Assembly: GCA_027592785.1 (NCBI GenBank)
Contig: JAQCLD010000034.1
Span: 1 to 37,504 of the forward strand
Direction: 5' to 3'
From: Acidobacteriota bacterium
GTDB lineage: Bacteria; Acidobacteriota; Terriglobia; Bryobacterales; UBA6623
DNA: 37,504 bases
The translations under genes were made by a program, and so were the position numbers. Positions 16,998-26,841 of this stretch are shown here, in pieces. Within the stretch, counting starts at the first letter, position 1. The number at the start of each line of letters is the position of its first letter. The notes under the pieces are model-generated. The model was not told the DNA's origin, did not search any database, and worked only from the letters and a program-made list of their open reading frames with translations.

Positions 16998-17003
16998 TAT
17001 AAT
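16998..17003 (+). promoter_or_regulatory. Perfect TATAAT -10-like hexamer
   Basis: TATAAT lies 9 bp before the ppiD-like ATG in the 19 bp space between two divergent starts. A start of transcription 7 bp downstream would give an almost leaderless mRNA lacking the AGGAAGG Shine-Dalgarno at 17004-17010. The expected -35 position (about 16975-16980) reads CGGAAG, not TTGACA. It could be a genuine extended or activator-dependent promoter, or chance. Confidence 0.3.
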
Positions 17004-17012
17004 AGGAAGGAT

Positions 17013-18968
17013 ATGTTCGACGTTTTCCGCAGCCAACGGAAGTCTGTAAAGTACCTTCTGACTTTTCTACTCGGTTTGGTCGGCCTGTCCATGGTGATCA
17101 CCTTGGTCCCGGGTCTGTTCTCGACGCCGACTATGGACCTGAGTAATCCGGTGCTGGTGGAGGTAGGCGACGAACAGATCACGGATCGCGACGTCCGGCT
17201 TCGGCTGAACGAAATGATCCCCCCGGGGCAAGACGTATCGAGTCTGATGGGCCTCATGGCTGGTCAGGCTTTGGAGTCCCTGGTGACCGAGCGCGTGCTG
17301 CTTGCCGAGGCCGACCGTCTCGGACTGAAGCCGAATGACAGGCAGCTCGCGGAATGGATTCGAGAGCAGATTCCAGCGCTGTTTCCCGGCGGACAATTCG
17401 ACTCGGCTCAGTACTCGGCGATGGTGCAACAGCGCTTCAACATGCAGGTGCCCGATTTCGAACGGCGGCTGATGGTTGATTTGACCATCCAGGGCCGGCT
17501 CCAGTCGATGGTCACCGACAGCGTCGTCGTCACAGAGCCGGAGCTAAGACGAGCGTTTGCTGAACAGAACGAGCAGGCGCGAATTCAATACGCTTTGGTG
17601 GATACGACTCCCTTCCGTAGCGTGGTCGACGCCTCCGATGCCAACGTGACGGAGTACTTCAACAACAATCGCTTCCGTTATCAAACCGAAGAGACGCGCA
17701 GCGTCGTGCACGTCAGCTTCGTTGCTCCAGCCGCCAGCGCCGGAACCCAGATTTCCGATGCCGAGATTCGCAACTTTTACGATCAAAACCGTTACCGCTT
17801 CGAGACCCCTGATCGAGTGCACCCCAGCCACATCCTGTTTCTGACGATTAACCCCGACACGGGCGCTGCGCTAACCGATGCGGAGAAGGCCGCCAAGCAA
17901 ACGCTCGCAAACGAAGTACTGGCCAAGGTAAAGGCGGGCGAGGACTTCGCGGCGCTTGCCACGCAGTACTCCGAAGACCCGGGAACCAAGGAAGAGGGCG
18001 GCGATCTGGGATTTGTTGCACGTGGACAGATGGGCACCGCAGCGTTTGAAGATCCTACGTTTGCCCTGCAGCCGGGTGAAGTCACCGACGTCGTCGAAAC
18101 CGAGTTCGGTTTTCACATCATCAAGATGAATGAGCGCGAATCCGCGGTGCGCCGGCCGCTTGAAGAGGTTCGCGAAGAGATCATCGGCGACTTACGCGCC
18201 GAGAAGGGTGCTCTCGAACGTCAGAATAGGGAAGATCAGGCGTTGATTGCGCTGCGTAACGCAACTCCGGAGAACGTCGAGCAGGTCGCCGCCAGCCTTG
18301 GTTTTCCGGCTCAGGCCTTCAACGGCTTCACTCCGACCACGGCTCCGCCGCAGATCTCGCGCACGCCGCAGCTCCGCCAGGCCATATTTGCCGGAACTGT
18401 TGGCGAGTTGATTCCCCACGCAGACGAGAACGGCATGGTCGCCGCGCTGGTCACAGACATCACCCCCGCCAGGGATATGACTTTCGAGGAAGCCCGCTTG
18501 CGCGCGGTCAACGACTACCTAACGGCAGAGGCGCGGACGATGGCCGAAGCGAAGGCCGCCGAACTGTTGGCCGCAGCAAAGAATGCAAGCCTCGCGGAAG
18601 CGGCTGCTTCATTGGGGCTCGAGGTGGTTGCCAGCGACCCATTTCGGCGTGACGATCAAGTGCCTGGGTTGGCCAGTGCTCAAACGCTCTCCGCTGCGTT
18701 CACCGCCTCAACTGGAGAGCTCCAGGGGCCGCTGGCGGTCGGACCGGGCTATGTCGTATTCGCGCCGACTGAGCTCATTCCGGCAGACATGACCGGCTTT
18801 GTCGGGCAGCGGGCGGCGCTACGTGAGCAACTGCTTGGGGATCGCCGCGCCGAAGCTTTCGAGATATTCCGCGATGCGCTGACCACCCGCTATCAGGCGG
18901 AAGGCAAGATCCGCCGGTACGAAGCTAGGATTCAGCTGTTCCTGGGTCAGGCCGGGCGAACGTTCTAA
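17013..18968 (+). CDS. ppiD: Membrane-anchored periplasmic foldase, PpiD/SurA-like peptidyl-prolyl isomerase
   Basis: A 651-residue protein matching PpiD (623 in E. coli), an inner-membrane-anchored periplasmic chaperone that helps newly exported proteins fold. The start ATG 17013 is set by AGGAAGG at 17004-17010; an open frame upstream overlaps trmJ antisense and is not credible. Residues about 13-33 are a single membrane anchor. A SurA_N-like helical domain follows (LVEVGDEQITDRDVRLRLNE to about 200). One parvulin rotamase domain spans about 268-373 (HPSHILF, DFAALATQYSEDPG, GGDLGFVARGQM, FGFHIIKM). The C-terminal region completes the chaperone cradle. It heads a same-strand run leading to the RND genes, with a 105 bp gap. 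Stop TAA. Confidence 0.88.
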   Translation: MFDVFRSQRKSVKYLLTFLLGLVGLSMVITLVPGLFSTPTMDLSNPVLVEVGDEQITDRDVRLRLNEMIPPGQDVSSLMGLMAGQALESLVTERVLLAEADRLGLKPNDRQLAEWIREQIPALFPGGQFDSAQYSAMVQQRFNMQVPDFERRLMVDLTIQGRLQSMVTDSVVVTEPELRRAFAEQNEQARIQYALVDTTPFRSVVDASDANVTEYFNNNRFRYQTEETRSVVHVSFVAPAASAGTQISDAEIRNFYDQNRYRFETPDRVHPSHILFLTINPDTGAALTDAEKAAKQTLANEVLAKVKAGEDFAALATQYSEDPGTKEEGGDLGFVARGQMGTAAFEDPTFALQPGEVTDVVETEFGFHIIKMNERESAVRRPLEEVREEIIGDLRAEKGALERQNREDQALIALRNATPENVEQVAASLGFPAQAFNGFTPTTAPPQISRTPQLRQAIFAGTVGELIPHADENGMVAALVTDITPARDMTFEEARLRAVNDYLTAEARTMAEAKAAELLAAAKNASLAEAAASLGLEVVASDPFRRDDQVPGLASAQTLSAAFTASTGELQGPLAVGPGYVVFAPTELIPADMTGFVGQRAALREQLLGDRRAEAFEIFRDALTTRYQAEGKIRRYEARIQLFLGQAGRTF

Positions 18969-19073
18969 TTTCGTCTCAGTTGAGATTCGGGCGCGTTTCT
19001 TGGAACAAGTCCCGAGGCGCAGCCGTATCTCCTAGAGTTAGTCTGAGTATCAACCGATGACAGGGGATTACTG

Positions 19074-20276
19074 TTGAGAACCTGGGTTTACCTGTTCGTT
19101 GCGCTCGTGGTTGCCGCCGGCCTAGGCCTCGGCTACTTTTCAAAGAACTTTGCCTTCGACATTCGTCCCAAGAATGCCGCGGAGGCTGCTCCCGGCGAAG
19201 CAAAGCCCGAGGAGCCGACTCCGGTGCGAACGGTGGCTGCGTCGCGCGGCTCGGTCGACGCTTCTGTCGACGCGACTGCCAACCTCCGCGCCCTCCGCAA
19301 TGTCACGATCCTGTCGCGCTCCGAGGGCGTTGTCCAGCGGGTTGCCGTGGAAGAAGGGGATTTCGTTCGCTCTGGACAGATACTTTGCCAGTTGGACGAC
19401 CGTGAACTTCAAGTCGACCTCGAGTTAGCCCGCCAACGTTTGGCGCAGACGCGCGTTCAATTAGAGAGCGCCCAAATCGTTCGGGAAAAGATGCAGTCGC
19501 AGGTCGCCGCCAAGATAACCGAGCTGAAGAGAAACGAGGACGCCCTTGCCGAGGGGTTGGTCAGCGACACCGACGTGGAACTCGTTCGCAATCAGCACGC
19601 CGAGCTGACCCACGATGAGCGCTCTCAGGAAGCGTCTGTCCGCGAGAATCAGTTCCGCGTCGAAGAACTGCAGGCGGAGATTGAAAAAGTCGAACTGCAG
19701 ATCGCTCACGCCAGAGTAACGGCTCCGTTCACCGGCACCATCGTCAAGCGATCCATTGACCTTGGCCAGTCCGTGCGCGCTAGCGACGAGCTATTCAACC
19801 TCGCCGCGTTCTCGCCGCTCTACGCCGATGTTTTTCTTTCTGAGGCGGAGTCCCGAGCAGTCAAGCCAGGCCAAGTTACTTCCATCTCCCTCGACATCAG
19901 CCAAGCCGCTGTCGCCGGACGCATCGTCCGCATCAGTCCCGTGGTGGACGGTGAAACGGGCACCGTCAAAGTCACTACGGAGATCCAGTCGCCAACCGCC
20001 CAGTTTCGGCCGGGCGCATTCGTCCGCGTCAATATCAAGACCGACACGGTCCAGGACGCCGTCTTGATTCCCAAGTCCGCCGTCATTGAGCGAGACGGCG
20101 AGACGTACGTATTCGTAACCGAAAACGACGTCGCTCACAAGAAGACCGTCCAACTAGGCTACGAAGACGGCGCCAGCGTGGAAGTTCGCACCGGTCTGGG
20201 CCAGGGTGAACTGGTCGTTATCGCTGGCCAAGGGTCGCTCGAAGAGGGCGAAAAAACGTCAACGGTTGAACTGTAA
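19074..20276 (+). CDS. RND efflux periplasmic adaptor subunit (membrane fusion protein, HlyD/AcrA family)
   Basis: A 400-residue periplasmic adaptor linking an inner-membrane RND pump to an outer-membrane channel. It starts at TTG 19074 with AGGGGA 6 nt upstream. N-terminal anchor TWVYLFVALVVAAGLGLGYF, no lipobox. Lipoyl half (SRSEGVVQRVAVEEGDFVRSGQILCQLDD), a long coiled-coil hairpin (about 105-210), the second lipoyl half (ARVTAPFTGTIVKRSIDLGQ), then beta-barrel and membrane-proximal domains (PGAFVRVNI, VLIPKSAVIERDGETYVFV). Two RND permeases follow 38 bp downstream in the same direction, so the three form one efflux operon. No outer-membrane factor (TolC) is encoded here. Substrates are unknown; the permeases look like the HAE family rather than heavy-metal type. 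Confidence 0.93.
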   Translation: MRTWVYLFVALVVAAGLGLGYFSKNFAFDIRPKNAAEAAPGEAKPEEPTPVRTVAASRGSVDASVDATANLRALRNVTILSRSEGVVQRVAVEEGDFVRSGQILCQLDDRELQVDLELARQRLAQTRVQLESAQIVREKMQSQVAAKITELKRNEDALAEGLVSDTDVELVRNQHAELTHDERSQEASVRENQFRVEELQAEIEKVELQIAHARVTAPFTGTIVKRSIDLGQSVRASDELFNLAAFSPLYADVFLSEAESRAVKPGQVTSISLDISQAAVAGRIVRISPVVDGETGTVKVTTEIQSPTAQFRPGAFVRVNIKTDTVQDAVLIPKSAVIERDGETYVFVTENDVAHKKTVQLGYEDGASVEVRTGLGQGELVVIAGQGSLEEGEKTSTVEL

Positions 20277-20313
20277 TCCTCCAATGTTCCGGACGGCACC
20301 TTAGTACAACGCT

Positions 20314-23300
20314 ATGCTCGCGGCCCGAATCGCAGTCCGTCGACCCGTCACGACTTCCATGTTCGTCGTGGCCGTCTGCCTGTTCGGGTTCGTTTCTCTT
20401 GACCGACTGGCGCTCAATCTGCTGCCCGACATCTCCTATCCATCGCTCACGATTCAGACCACCTACGAAGACGCCGCGCCGGAAGAAATCGAGGCGCTCA
20501 TCACGCGTCCGGTCGAAGAGTCCGTCGGCGTGTCGGCTGGCCTGACTCGTCTCAGTTCGGTTTCCCGGCCTGGTCAATCCGAGGTCGTTTTGGAGTTCGG
20601 CTGGGGCGTCAATATGGATCTCGCGTCCATCGAGGTCAGGGAAAAGCTCGACCTGCTCACGCTTCCCGAGGATGCCGATAAGCCGGTCATCCTTCGATTC
20701 GATCCCTCCTACGATCCGATCATGCGCGTGCAACTCTACTCAGACATGAGTTTGAGCCAGCTGCGGTTCGTGGCTGAAGAGGAGATGAAAAAGCGCCTCG
20801 AATCGGTTGATGGAGTGGCAGCTATTAAAGTCGCCGGCGGCCGCGAAGAGCAGATCCGCGTCGAGATCGACGAAAAGAAGCTGGCCGAACTAGGCATCCC
20901 AATCACCGAGGTCACCCAGGTTCTTCAGCAAGAGAACCTCAACCAAGCCAGCGGTTCGCTCTATGACCTCGACGCCAATTATTTGGTGCGAATGCTCAAC
21001 GAGTTTCGCACCGTGGAAGAAATTCGCGGAATCATCATTCGCGACAGCTCAGGCCGCCGGGTGCTGCTCGGGGATATCGCCGAGGTCCAGCGCGGCGCCA
21101 AGGAACGCGGCGTCATCACCCGCTTCAACGGCGACGAGAGCGTCGAGCTGGCCATCTACAAGGAAGGCGACGCCAACACCGTCCAGGTCGCGCAAGCCGT
21201 CAAGACGAGACTCGGTTCACTCAAGGGTCAACAAGGTTTTCCCAAGAATCTGGAGTGGGCGGTCGTATTCAACCAGGCGGACTTCATCTCCGAGAGCGTC
21301 TCGAACGTGCTCAACGCGGCCTTGCTGGGCGGCCTGCTGGCGACCATTATCCTGTTCCTGTTTCTCCGCGACGTCCGCAGCACTCTGATCATCGCTCTTT
21401 CGATTCCCGTCTCGATCCTGGCGACTTTCGCGCTCATGTATCAGACCGGCATCACCCTGAACATCATGTCCTTGGGCGGTGTGGCGCTCGGCGTTGGCAT
21501 GCTTGTCGACAACTCGATCGTGGTCTTGGAAGCCGTGGATCGCTATCGGCGCCAGGGCGGCAGTGTCCGCGAACAGGTCTACAAAGGTACGAAAGAAGTC
21601 GGCGCTGCAGTGACGGCTTCGACGCTGACGACCGTCGCCGTGTTCTTGCCGCTTGTCTTCGTCGAAGGCATTGCTGGCCAGCTATTCAGAGACCAAGCGC
21701 TGACTATCACCTACGCACTTCTCGCATCGCTGGCTGTAGCGCTGACCTTCATCCCGATGGCGCTGGCTCTTGAAGGGTTCGCAACGCCTGAGGTGAGAGT
21801 GAAACCGCCGAACCGCCCCACTCCGACCTCTGCATGGGGCGCCTTGAAGGCCGGCATCACTCGCGGCATCCGGTTCCTCTTCGTCGATGTCGCTACCGTC
21901 TTGCTGGCCGACGGACGCAGGCTGGTACGCTGGTGCGGCACCGTGGTCAACCGGATTCTTGACCCAATCCTTTCTGCATTTGATCGCTCTTACGGACGCA
22001 TCGAAGCCGCCTATCCCAATCTGCTCACTAAGGCTCTCGACAACCCGGCCTACGTCGTTCTGGCAACCCTGGCGACGATCGTGATCGCGGTGGGCCTCTC
22101 CACGACGTTAGGCGGGGAACTCATCCCGAGTCTCAGTCAGGGCGAGTTCTCTTTCGAAATCGAACTTCCCGAAGGACGCCCCTTGGAGCAAACGGATCTG
22201 CTTTTGCAGCAGGTGGAAGACAAGATCAAGGAATACCCGGAGGTCGACGCTGTCTTCTCGCGAGTCGGCGGCAGCCAGAGCAATCAGTTCGCAGCCGGAG
22301 CCATCGAAGAAAACTTCGGGCAGCTTTTCGTCATGCTTAAGAACAAGGCAGACAAAGCTAGCGAGGCCTCCGTCATCGAGCGAATTCGCCAAGAACTGGC
22401 CCAGCGTCCGGACGTGAAGTACGTCTTTGGCCGCCCCACCTTGTTCAGTTTTAAGACGCCGATTGAAGTGGAGATATATGCTTTTGACTTGGAGCGCCAA
22501 CGCCTCGCCGCCGATATGATCGCCTCCCGGCTCGCGTCGATTGACGGGCTAGGAGACATCCAAACGACGACCCAACTTGGCAATCCCGAGGTTCAGATTC
22601 GCTTCGACCGCGACCGGCTGGCCAGGTTAGGTCTAGAGGAGAACCAGGTCTCGCAAGTCCTCCGCAACAAGATTCGCGGTGATGTCGCCTCGCGCTTCAG
22701 GGAAGGGGATCGCCAGATCGACATTCTGGTGCGTGCTGAGGAGCGAGATCGCACCAGCATCGCTGATCTGGGCAACCTAATCATCAACGCGCCTGCCGGC
22801 GGCGCGAACCAAAGCACCCAGAACCAAGACTCCGGCGACGAGCCTGCCCCTGCGACGCGGGCGCGGACGAACCGCACTCCGCAAGCCGCCTTCGTTCCCA
22901 TCCACTTGTCTCAAGTTGCCGCCATCCAGATGTCTCGCGGGCCCAGCGAAGTTCGGCGCATACGGTCGCAACGCGCCGCCATCGTTTCCGCCAGCCTGTC
23001 CGGGCGCGACCTTAACTCCGTTTCGCGGGACATACGAGTCGTTCTGGCCGACATTCAGGGCGAACTACCCCCAGGGGTCACTGCGACCCTGGGCGGTCAG
23101 AACGAAGAACTAGAGACGTCCTTTTCCAGTCTGATGTTCGCGCTGGCCCTGGCCGTATTCCTGGTTTATCTCGTGATGGCTTCGCAGTTCGAATCGCTGG
23201 TCCATCCGTTCATCATCCTGTTCACGGTTCCCCTGGCCCTGGCTGGAGTTGTCATTTCGCTGGCCGTCACCGGGACTTCTGTCAGCGTTGTCGCGTTGTT

Positions 23301-23673
23301 GGGCGTGATCGTGTTGGCCGGCATCGTCGTCAACAACGCCATCGTTCTGCTCGACTATGCCAATCAGCTCCGGCGCGAAGGCGTTTCCAAGCGCGATGCG
23401 ATCGTCCAGGCTGGCCGCGTGCGCCTCCGTCCTATCGTCATGACGACCTTGACGACTGTATTGGGCCTGGCCCCTATGGCCATCGGCGTCGGCGAGGGCG
23501 CTGAGCTTCGCACGCCGATGGCCGTGGCCGTCATGGGCGGCTTGGCCTTATCCACTTTGCTGACCCTGGTCTTGATTCCGGTTGTTTACGAGTGGGCCGA
23601 TAGGAAGCGGTACGAAGTGGCAGACTCAGCGGAATCTGGTTCGACCGACGAAGCCTGGCAGGCGGGAGATTAG
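20314..23673 (+). CDS. RND efflux permease subunit 1 (AcrB/MdtB-like)
   Basis: A 1119-residue inner-membrane proton-driven exporter with two repeats of six transmembrane segments and two large periplasmic loops each. TM1 sits at RRPVTTSMFVVAVCLFGFVS. The proton-relay segment in TM4 reads GVGMLVDNSIVVLEAV (Asp about 399, Asn about 400), where AcrB has two Asp. Near TM10 is AGIVVNNAIVLLDYANQL. TM11-12 include LRPIVMTTLTTVLGLAPMA. A Gln/Asn/Pro-rich insertion of about 30 residues near 829-860 and a long amphipathic linker near 490-560 make it longer than AcrB (1049). The VDN form is common in HAE-type pumps of environmental phyla. Its TAG stop abuts the ATG of the next permease, which implies coupled translation. 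It may form hetero-trimers with its neighbour, as MdtB and MdtC do. Confidence 0.93.
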   Translation: MLAARIAVRRPVTTSMFVVAVCLFGFVSLDRLALNLLPDISYPSLTIQTTYEDAAPEEIEALITRPVEESVGVSAGLTRLSSVSRPGQSEVVLEFGWGVNMDLASIEVREKLDLLTLPEDADKPVILRFDPSYDPIMRVQLYSDMSLSQLRFVAEEEMKKRLESVDGVAAIKVAGGREEQIRVEIDEKKLAELGIPITEVTQVLQQENLNQASGSLYDLDANYLVRMLNEFRTVEEIRGIIIRDSSGRRVLLGDIAEVQRGAKERGVITRFNGDESVELAIYKEGDANTVQVAQAVKTRLGSLKGQQGFPKNLEWAVVFNQADFISESVSNVLNAALLGGLLATIILFLFLRDVRSTLIIALSIPVSILATFALMYQTGITLNIMSLGGVALGVGMLVDNSIVVLEAVDRYRRQGGSVREQVYKGTKEVGAAVTASTLTTVAVFLPLVFVEGIAGQLFRDQALTITYALLASLAVALTFIPMALALEGFATPEVRVKPPNRPTPTSAWGALKAGITRGIRFLFVDVATVLLADGRRLVRWCGTVVNRILDPILSAFDRSYGRIEAAYPNLLTKALDNPAYVVLATLATIVIAVGLSTTLGGELIPSLSQGEFSFEIELPEGRPLEQTDLLLQQVEDKIKEYPEVDAVFSRVGGSQSNQFAAGAIEENFGQLFVMLKNKADKASEASVIERIRQELAQRPDVKYVFGRPTLFSFKTPIEVEIYAFDLERQRLAADMIASRLASIDGLGDIQTTTQLGNPEVQIRFDRDRLARLGLEENQVSQVLRNKIRGDVASRFREGDRQIDILVRAEERDRTSIADLGNLIINAPAGGANQSTQNQDSGDEPAPATRARTNRTPQAAFVPIHLSQVAAIQMSRGPSEVRRIRSQRAAIVSASLSGRDLNSVSRDIRVVLADIQGELPPGVTATLGGQNEELETSFSSLMFALALAVFLVYLVMASQFESLVHPFIILFTVPLALAGVVISLAVTGTSVSVVALLGVIVLAGIVVNNAIVLLDYANQLRREGVSKRDAIVQAGRVRLRPIVMTTLTTVLGLAPMAIGVGEGAELRTPMAVAVMGGLALSTLLTLVLIPVVYEWADRKRYEVADSAESGSTDEAWQAGD

Positions 23674-26600
23674 ATGCACGAACCAGGGCACGAGACTGAC
23701 GGCGCAACCCAGACGGGCTCGGCGATAGCCGCGTTTTCGATTCGCCGCCCCGTCACCATCGCGATGGTCTTTGTGTCGCTGCTGGTGATGGGGTTCATTT
23801 CGATCGGCCGGATCCCGCTCGTCCTCTTACCGAGCGTCACCTTCCCGGGCCTGTTCGTCTACGTCCCGTATCCCAATGCGACACCGGAGCAGATCCAGCA
23901 GTCCATCACCAAACCGTTAGAAGAGGTCCTGGCGACTATTTCGGGCGTCGAACGGATGTCGTCCACTTCGGGCGCTGATTTCAGTCAGGTCGCTGTGTTT
24001 TTTTCCTGGAGTACCGACATTGGCATCGCCCGCGCGGAGATCAGCGAGAAGATCGACCAGGTTCGCGCCGACCTTCCCGACGATGTTCGCCAAGTTCTCG
24101 TGCGCGGTTTTGACACCGATGACATTCCGATCATCGAGGGCGTAATTTCCTCCAAGCGCGACCTGCATTCCGATTATGATTTTATCGACAGGAAGCTCAA
24201 GAAGCCGCTTGAGCGCATTCCTGGCATTGCCGAGACTGAGCTTTGGGGGCTGAATCGCCAGCAACTTGACGTCTACCTGCGTACCGACGACCTGAAGAGA
24301 TACCAAGTCGATGTCGGACGGCTCTACCGCACTCTCAACTCGGTCAATACGAACATCTCGCTGGGGATGGTCGAGGACGGCGGGGCGCGCCACGGCGCGA
24401 TCTCGAAAAGTGCGATTACGTCCGTTGACGATATCGCCCAGTTCCCGGTCAACGAGCGCGGCCTCCGGCTCGGCCAGGTCGCCGATATCGTTTTCGACCA
24501 ACCGATCCGTAACAACGGCCAGCATCTGAACGGCGAATACGCCATCGGTTTCAGTGTTCGCAAATCCTCCGAAGCCAATACCGTCGAAACTGTTGAACAA
24601 GCGATAGCGCTCATCGATGCTCTTTCCAATGACCCGGAACTAGAGGGCCTTGAGGTCCACATTTGGCACGACGCTGGCAAAGAAATCGTTGAGTCCCTGA
24701 GCGGCCTCTTGGGCGCCGGCACGATCGGAGCTGGACTTGCGGTCTTCACGCTCTTCTTGTTCCTGCGGCGGATGGGTCCGAGTTTGGCCATCGGCGCGGC
24801 TATCCCGTTCTCCGTCATTGCCACCATCGGATTTCTCTACCTCGGCGGGGGCACGCTGAATCTGCTTTCGATGATGGGGCTCATGCTGGCTGCGGGCATG
24901 CTGGTCGACAACGCCGTCGTGGTGTTGGAATCCATCTATCAAAAGATGGAAAAGGGCCTCACACCCTTTGAGGCGGCCAAGCAGGGCGCCGGCGAGGTAA
25001 CAACGGCGGTCATTGCCGCGACGCTGACCACAATCATCGTCTTTGTGCCCCTGGTGTTCGGCAGCACCACCCAACTATCGGTCATGTTCAAGCATGCCGG
25101 CGTGGCGATCATCGTCGCCTTGCTTTGCTCCCTGTTCGTCTCACTAACAGTCATTCCGCTGATGAGCGCCCGGCTGGGACGATTCTCGCGGTTCTTTACC
25201 ATCGCTCAGTCGGCGGGCGGCAGAGGTCGTATTACCGAGGCCTATCTGCGCGCCGTTCGTTGGCCCCTTCGCCGACGCTTCTTGACCGGCTTCGTCTTGG
25301 CTCCCGGTTTAGTGATCGCCTCGGGGTGGGTGTTGAAGAATGTGGTCCCCGATAATACGCCGGACGCCCAAGAAGGCATGCGGATCGATATCCAGTACGA
25401 CTTCTCCGAGAACTTTCACTACGTCAAGATTGAGAATGATTATGTCGGCCCAGTCGAAGAGTTCCTCGCCAAAAACAAAGAGCGGTTCAAGATTTCCGAC
25501 TACATGAGCCGGTATTCGAACAACGGCGCGCGCTCAATGGTTTTCTTTGATGCCGACACCATCACGGTCAAAGAACTCCAGCAGGTCAGGGATCAGCTCA
25601 AGGACGAATTGCCGGTGATTCCCGGTGCGGAGATTCGGCTCAGCGGCGGCGGCGAAAATGGCGGCGACAGCTGGATTACCGCCAACATTTTAGGTGACGA
25701 TCCCAGCGAACTTGCCCGTGTTAGCGCTGAACTGCGAGTCCTCCTGCAGCAGAACCCGCAGTTCGCCGAAGTCCAGACCAACGCCCGAGAGGCCCGCGAA
25801 GAGGTCAAAATTCGTCTCGATCGGGACCGCGCCCGCAAGTACGGCCTGAGCCCGCAAGACGTATCGCAGGTGCTCAACATCGTTGTGCGTGCCCAGCAGA
25901 TGCGCGGCTTCCGCACCGATAAGGGCGAGGTTGAGATGTGGCTTCGGATCGATCCGGCGGACATGCAGAGCATCAGCGACCTCAAGGGCATTACCGTCGG
26001 CGCGGCTGGCGACGGAACGCCGATCACTTTGGAGCAGGTTGCGGACGTCTCAGTCGGGACCGCGCCGGGCTCCATTGGCCGCGAAGATCGCCAAACGTTT
26101 TCCTTCCTCATGGCCCGCTGGAACGGCGATAGCCGCGCCGACGGCCAAAAGGCCTTTCAGGAGGTGCTCAACAGCTACGTCTACCCTACCGGATACGGTT
26201 GGAGCTTCGGGTTCTTCACGCGGCAAGGACAATCCGAGAATAAGGAGGCAATGTTCAACCTCCTACTCTCCCTCTTCATGGTCTATTTCGTCATGGCCTC
26301 GCTGTTTGAATCCCTCTCGCACCCGTTCTCGATTATGCTGTCGCTGCCGTTCGGCATCGTCGGCGTCGCGGGCATGCTGTGGGTCACGAACACGCCGTTT
26401 AACCTGATGGCTGTCATCGGCGGACTGGTCCTGATCGGCATCGTCGTCAACAACGGCATTGTTCTCATTGACCACATCAACAATCTGCGCCGCAGCGGCA
26501 TGAGTCGCGACGAAGCCGTTATCGAAGGCTGTCGCGAACGTTTGCGCCCGATCGCCATGACTGCCGCGACCACCATCGTGGGCATGGTGCCCCTAGCCTT

Positions 26601-26799
26601 CGGCGATAGCAGCTTGGCCGGTATGCGCTATTTCCCCATGGCCCGCACGATCATGGGCGGACTGATGGCCTCGACGGTCCTGACCCTCATCGTGTTGCCG
26701 ACCTACTACACGCTGGTCGATGATTTCGGCGTCTATCTGAGCCGTCTCTGGTTCATGACCTCTCCCGATCGCGAGCACGCCGCCGCCGAAGGCGATTGA
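23674..26799 (+). CDS. RND efflux permease subunit 2 (AcrB/MdtC-like)
   Basis: A 1041-residue RND permease, a paralogue of the gene upstream. TM1 is RRPVTIAMVFVSLLVMGFIS. The TM4 motif GMLVDNAVVVLESI has Asp about 412. The TM10 region is LIGIVVNNGIVLIDHINNLRR, and the end is LRPIAMTAATTIVGMVPLAFG. Its ATG 23674 directly follows the previous stop (TAGATG), so ribosomes likely re-initiate; GGGAG is visible just upstream within the previous gene. An MFP plus two RND subunits parallels MdtABC, in which both permeases are required. Here the pair is more divergent in length (1119 versus 1041), so they may have distinct roles. Stop TGA, with 42 bp to the next gene on the same strand. Confidence 0.93.
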   Translation: MHEPGHETDGATQTGSAIAAFSIRRPVTIAMVFVSLLVMGFISIGRIPLVLLPSVTFPGLFVYVPYPNATPEQIQQSITKPLEEVLATISGVERMSSTSGADFSQVAVFFSWSTDIGIARAEISEKIDQVRADLPDDVRQVLVRGFDTDDIPIIEGVISSKRDLHSDYDFIDRKLKKPLERIPGIAETELWGLNRQQLDVYLRTDDLKRYQVDVGRLYRTLNSVNTNISLGMVEDGGARHGAISKSAITSVDDIAQFPVNERGLRLGQVADIVFDQPIRNNGQHLNGEYAIGFSVRKSSEANTVETVEQAIALIDALSNDPELEGLEVHIWHDAGKEIVESLSGLLGAGTIGAGLAVFTLFLFLRRMGPSLAIGAAIPFSVIATIGFLYLGGGTLNLLSMMGLMLAAGMLVDNAVVVLESIYQKMEKGLTPFEAAKQGAGEVTTAVIAATLTTIIVFVPLVFGSTTQLSVMFKHAGVAIIVALLCSLFVSLTVIPLMSARLGRFSRFFTIAQSAGGRGRITEAYLRAVRWPLRRRFLTGFVLAPGLVIASGWVLKNVVPDNTPDAQEGMRIDIQYDFSENFHYVKIENDYVGPVEEFLAKNKERFKISDYMSRYSNNGARSMVFFDADTITVKELQQVRDQLKDELPVIPGAEIRLSGGGENGGDSWITANILGDDPSELARVSAELRVLLQQNPQFAEVQTNAREAREEVKIRLDRDRARKYGLSPQDVSQVLNIVVRAQQMRGFRTDKGEVEMWLRIDPADMQSISDLKGITVGAAGDGTPITLEQVADVSVGTAPGSIGREDRQTFSFLMARWNGDSRADGQKAFQEVLNSYVYPTGYGWSFGFFTRQGQSENKEAMFNLLLSLFMVYFVMASLFESLSHPFSIMLSLPFGIVGVAGMLWVTNTPFNLMAVIGGLVLIGIVVNNGIVLIDHINNLRRSGMSRDEAVIEGCRERLRPIAMTAATTIVGMVPLAFGDSSLAGMRYFPMARTIMGGLMASTVLTLIVLPTYYTLVDDFGVYLSRLWFMTSPDREHAAAEGD

Positions 26800-26841
26800 T
26801 TTTCACTGGATCTGCCCCGCATCGGTTCGTAAGATAGGGGA

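Noticed and set aside
16689-17012. Upstream extension of the ppiD frame over trmJ
   Set aside because: The extension is antisense to trmJ and has no Shine-Dalgarno; the AGGAAGG-ATG at 17004-17015 sets the start.
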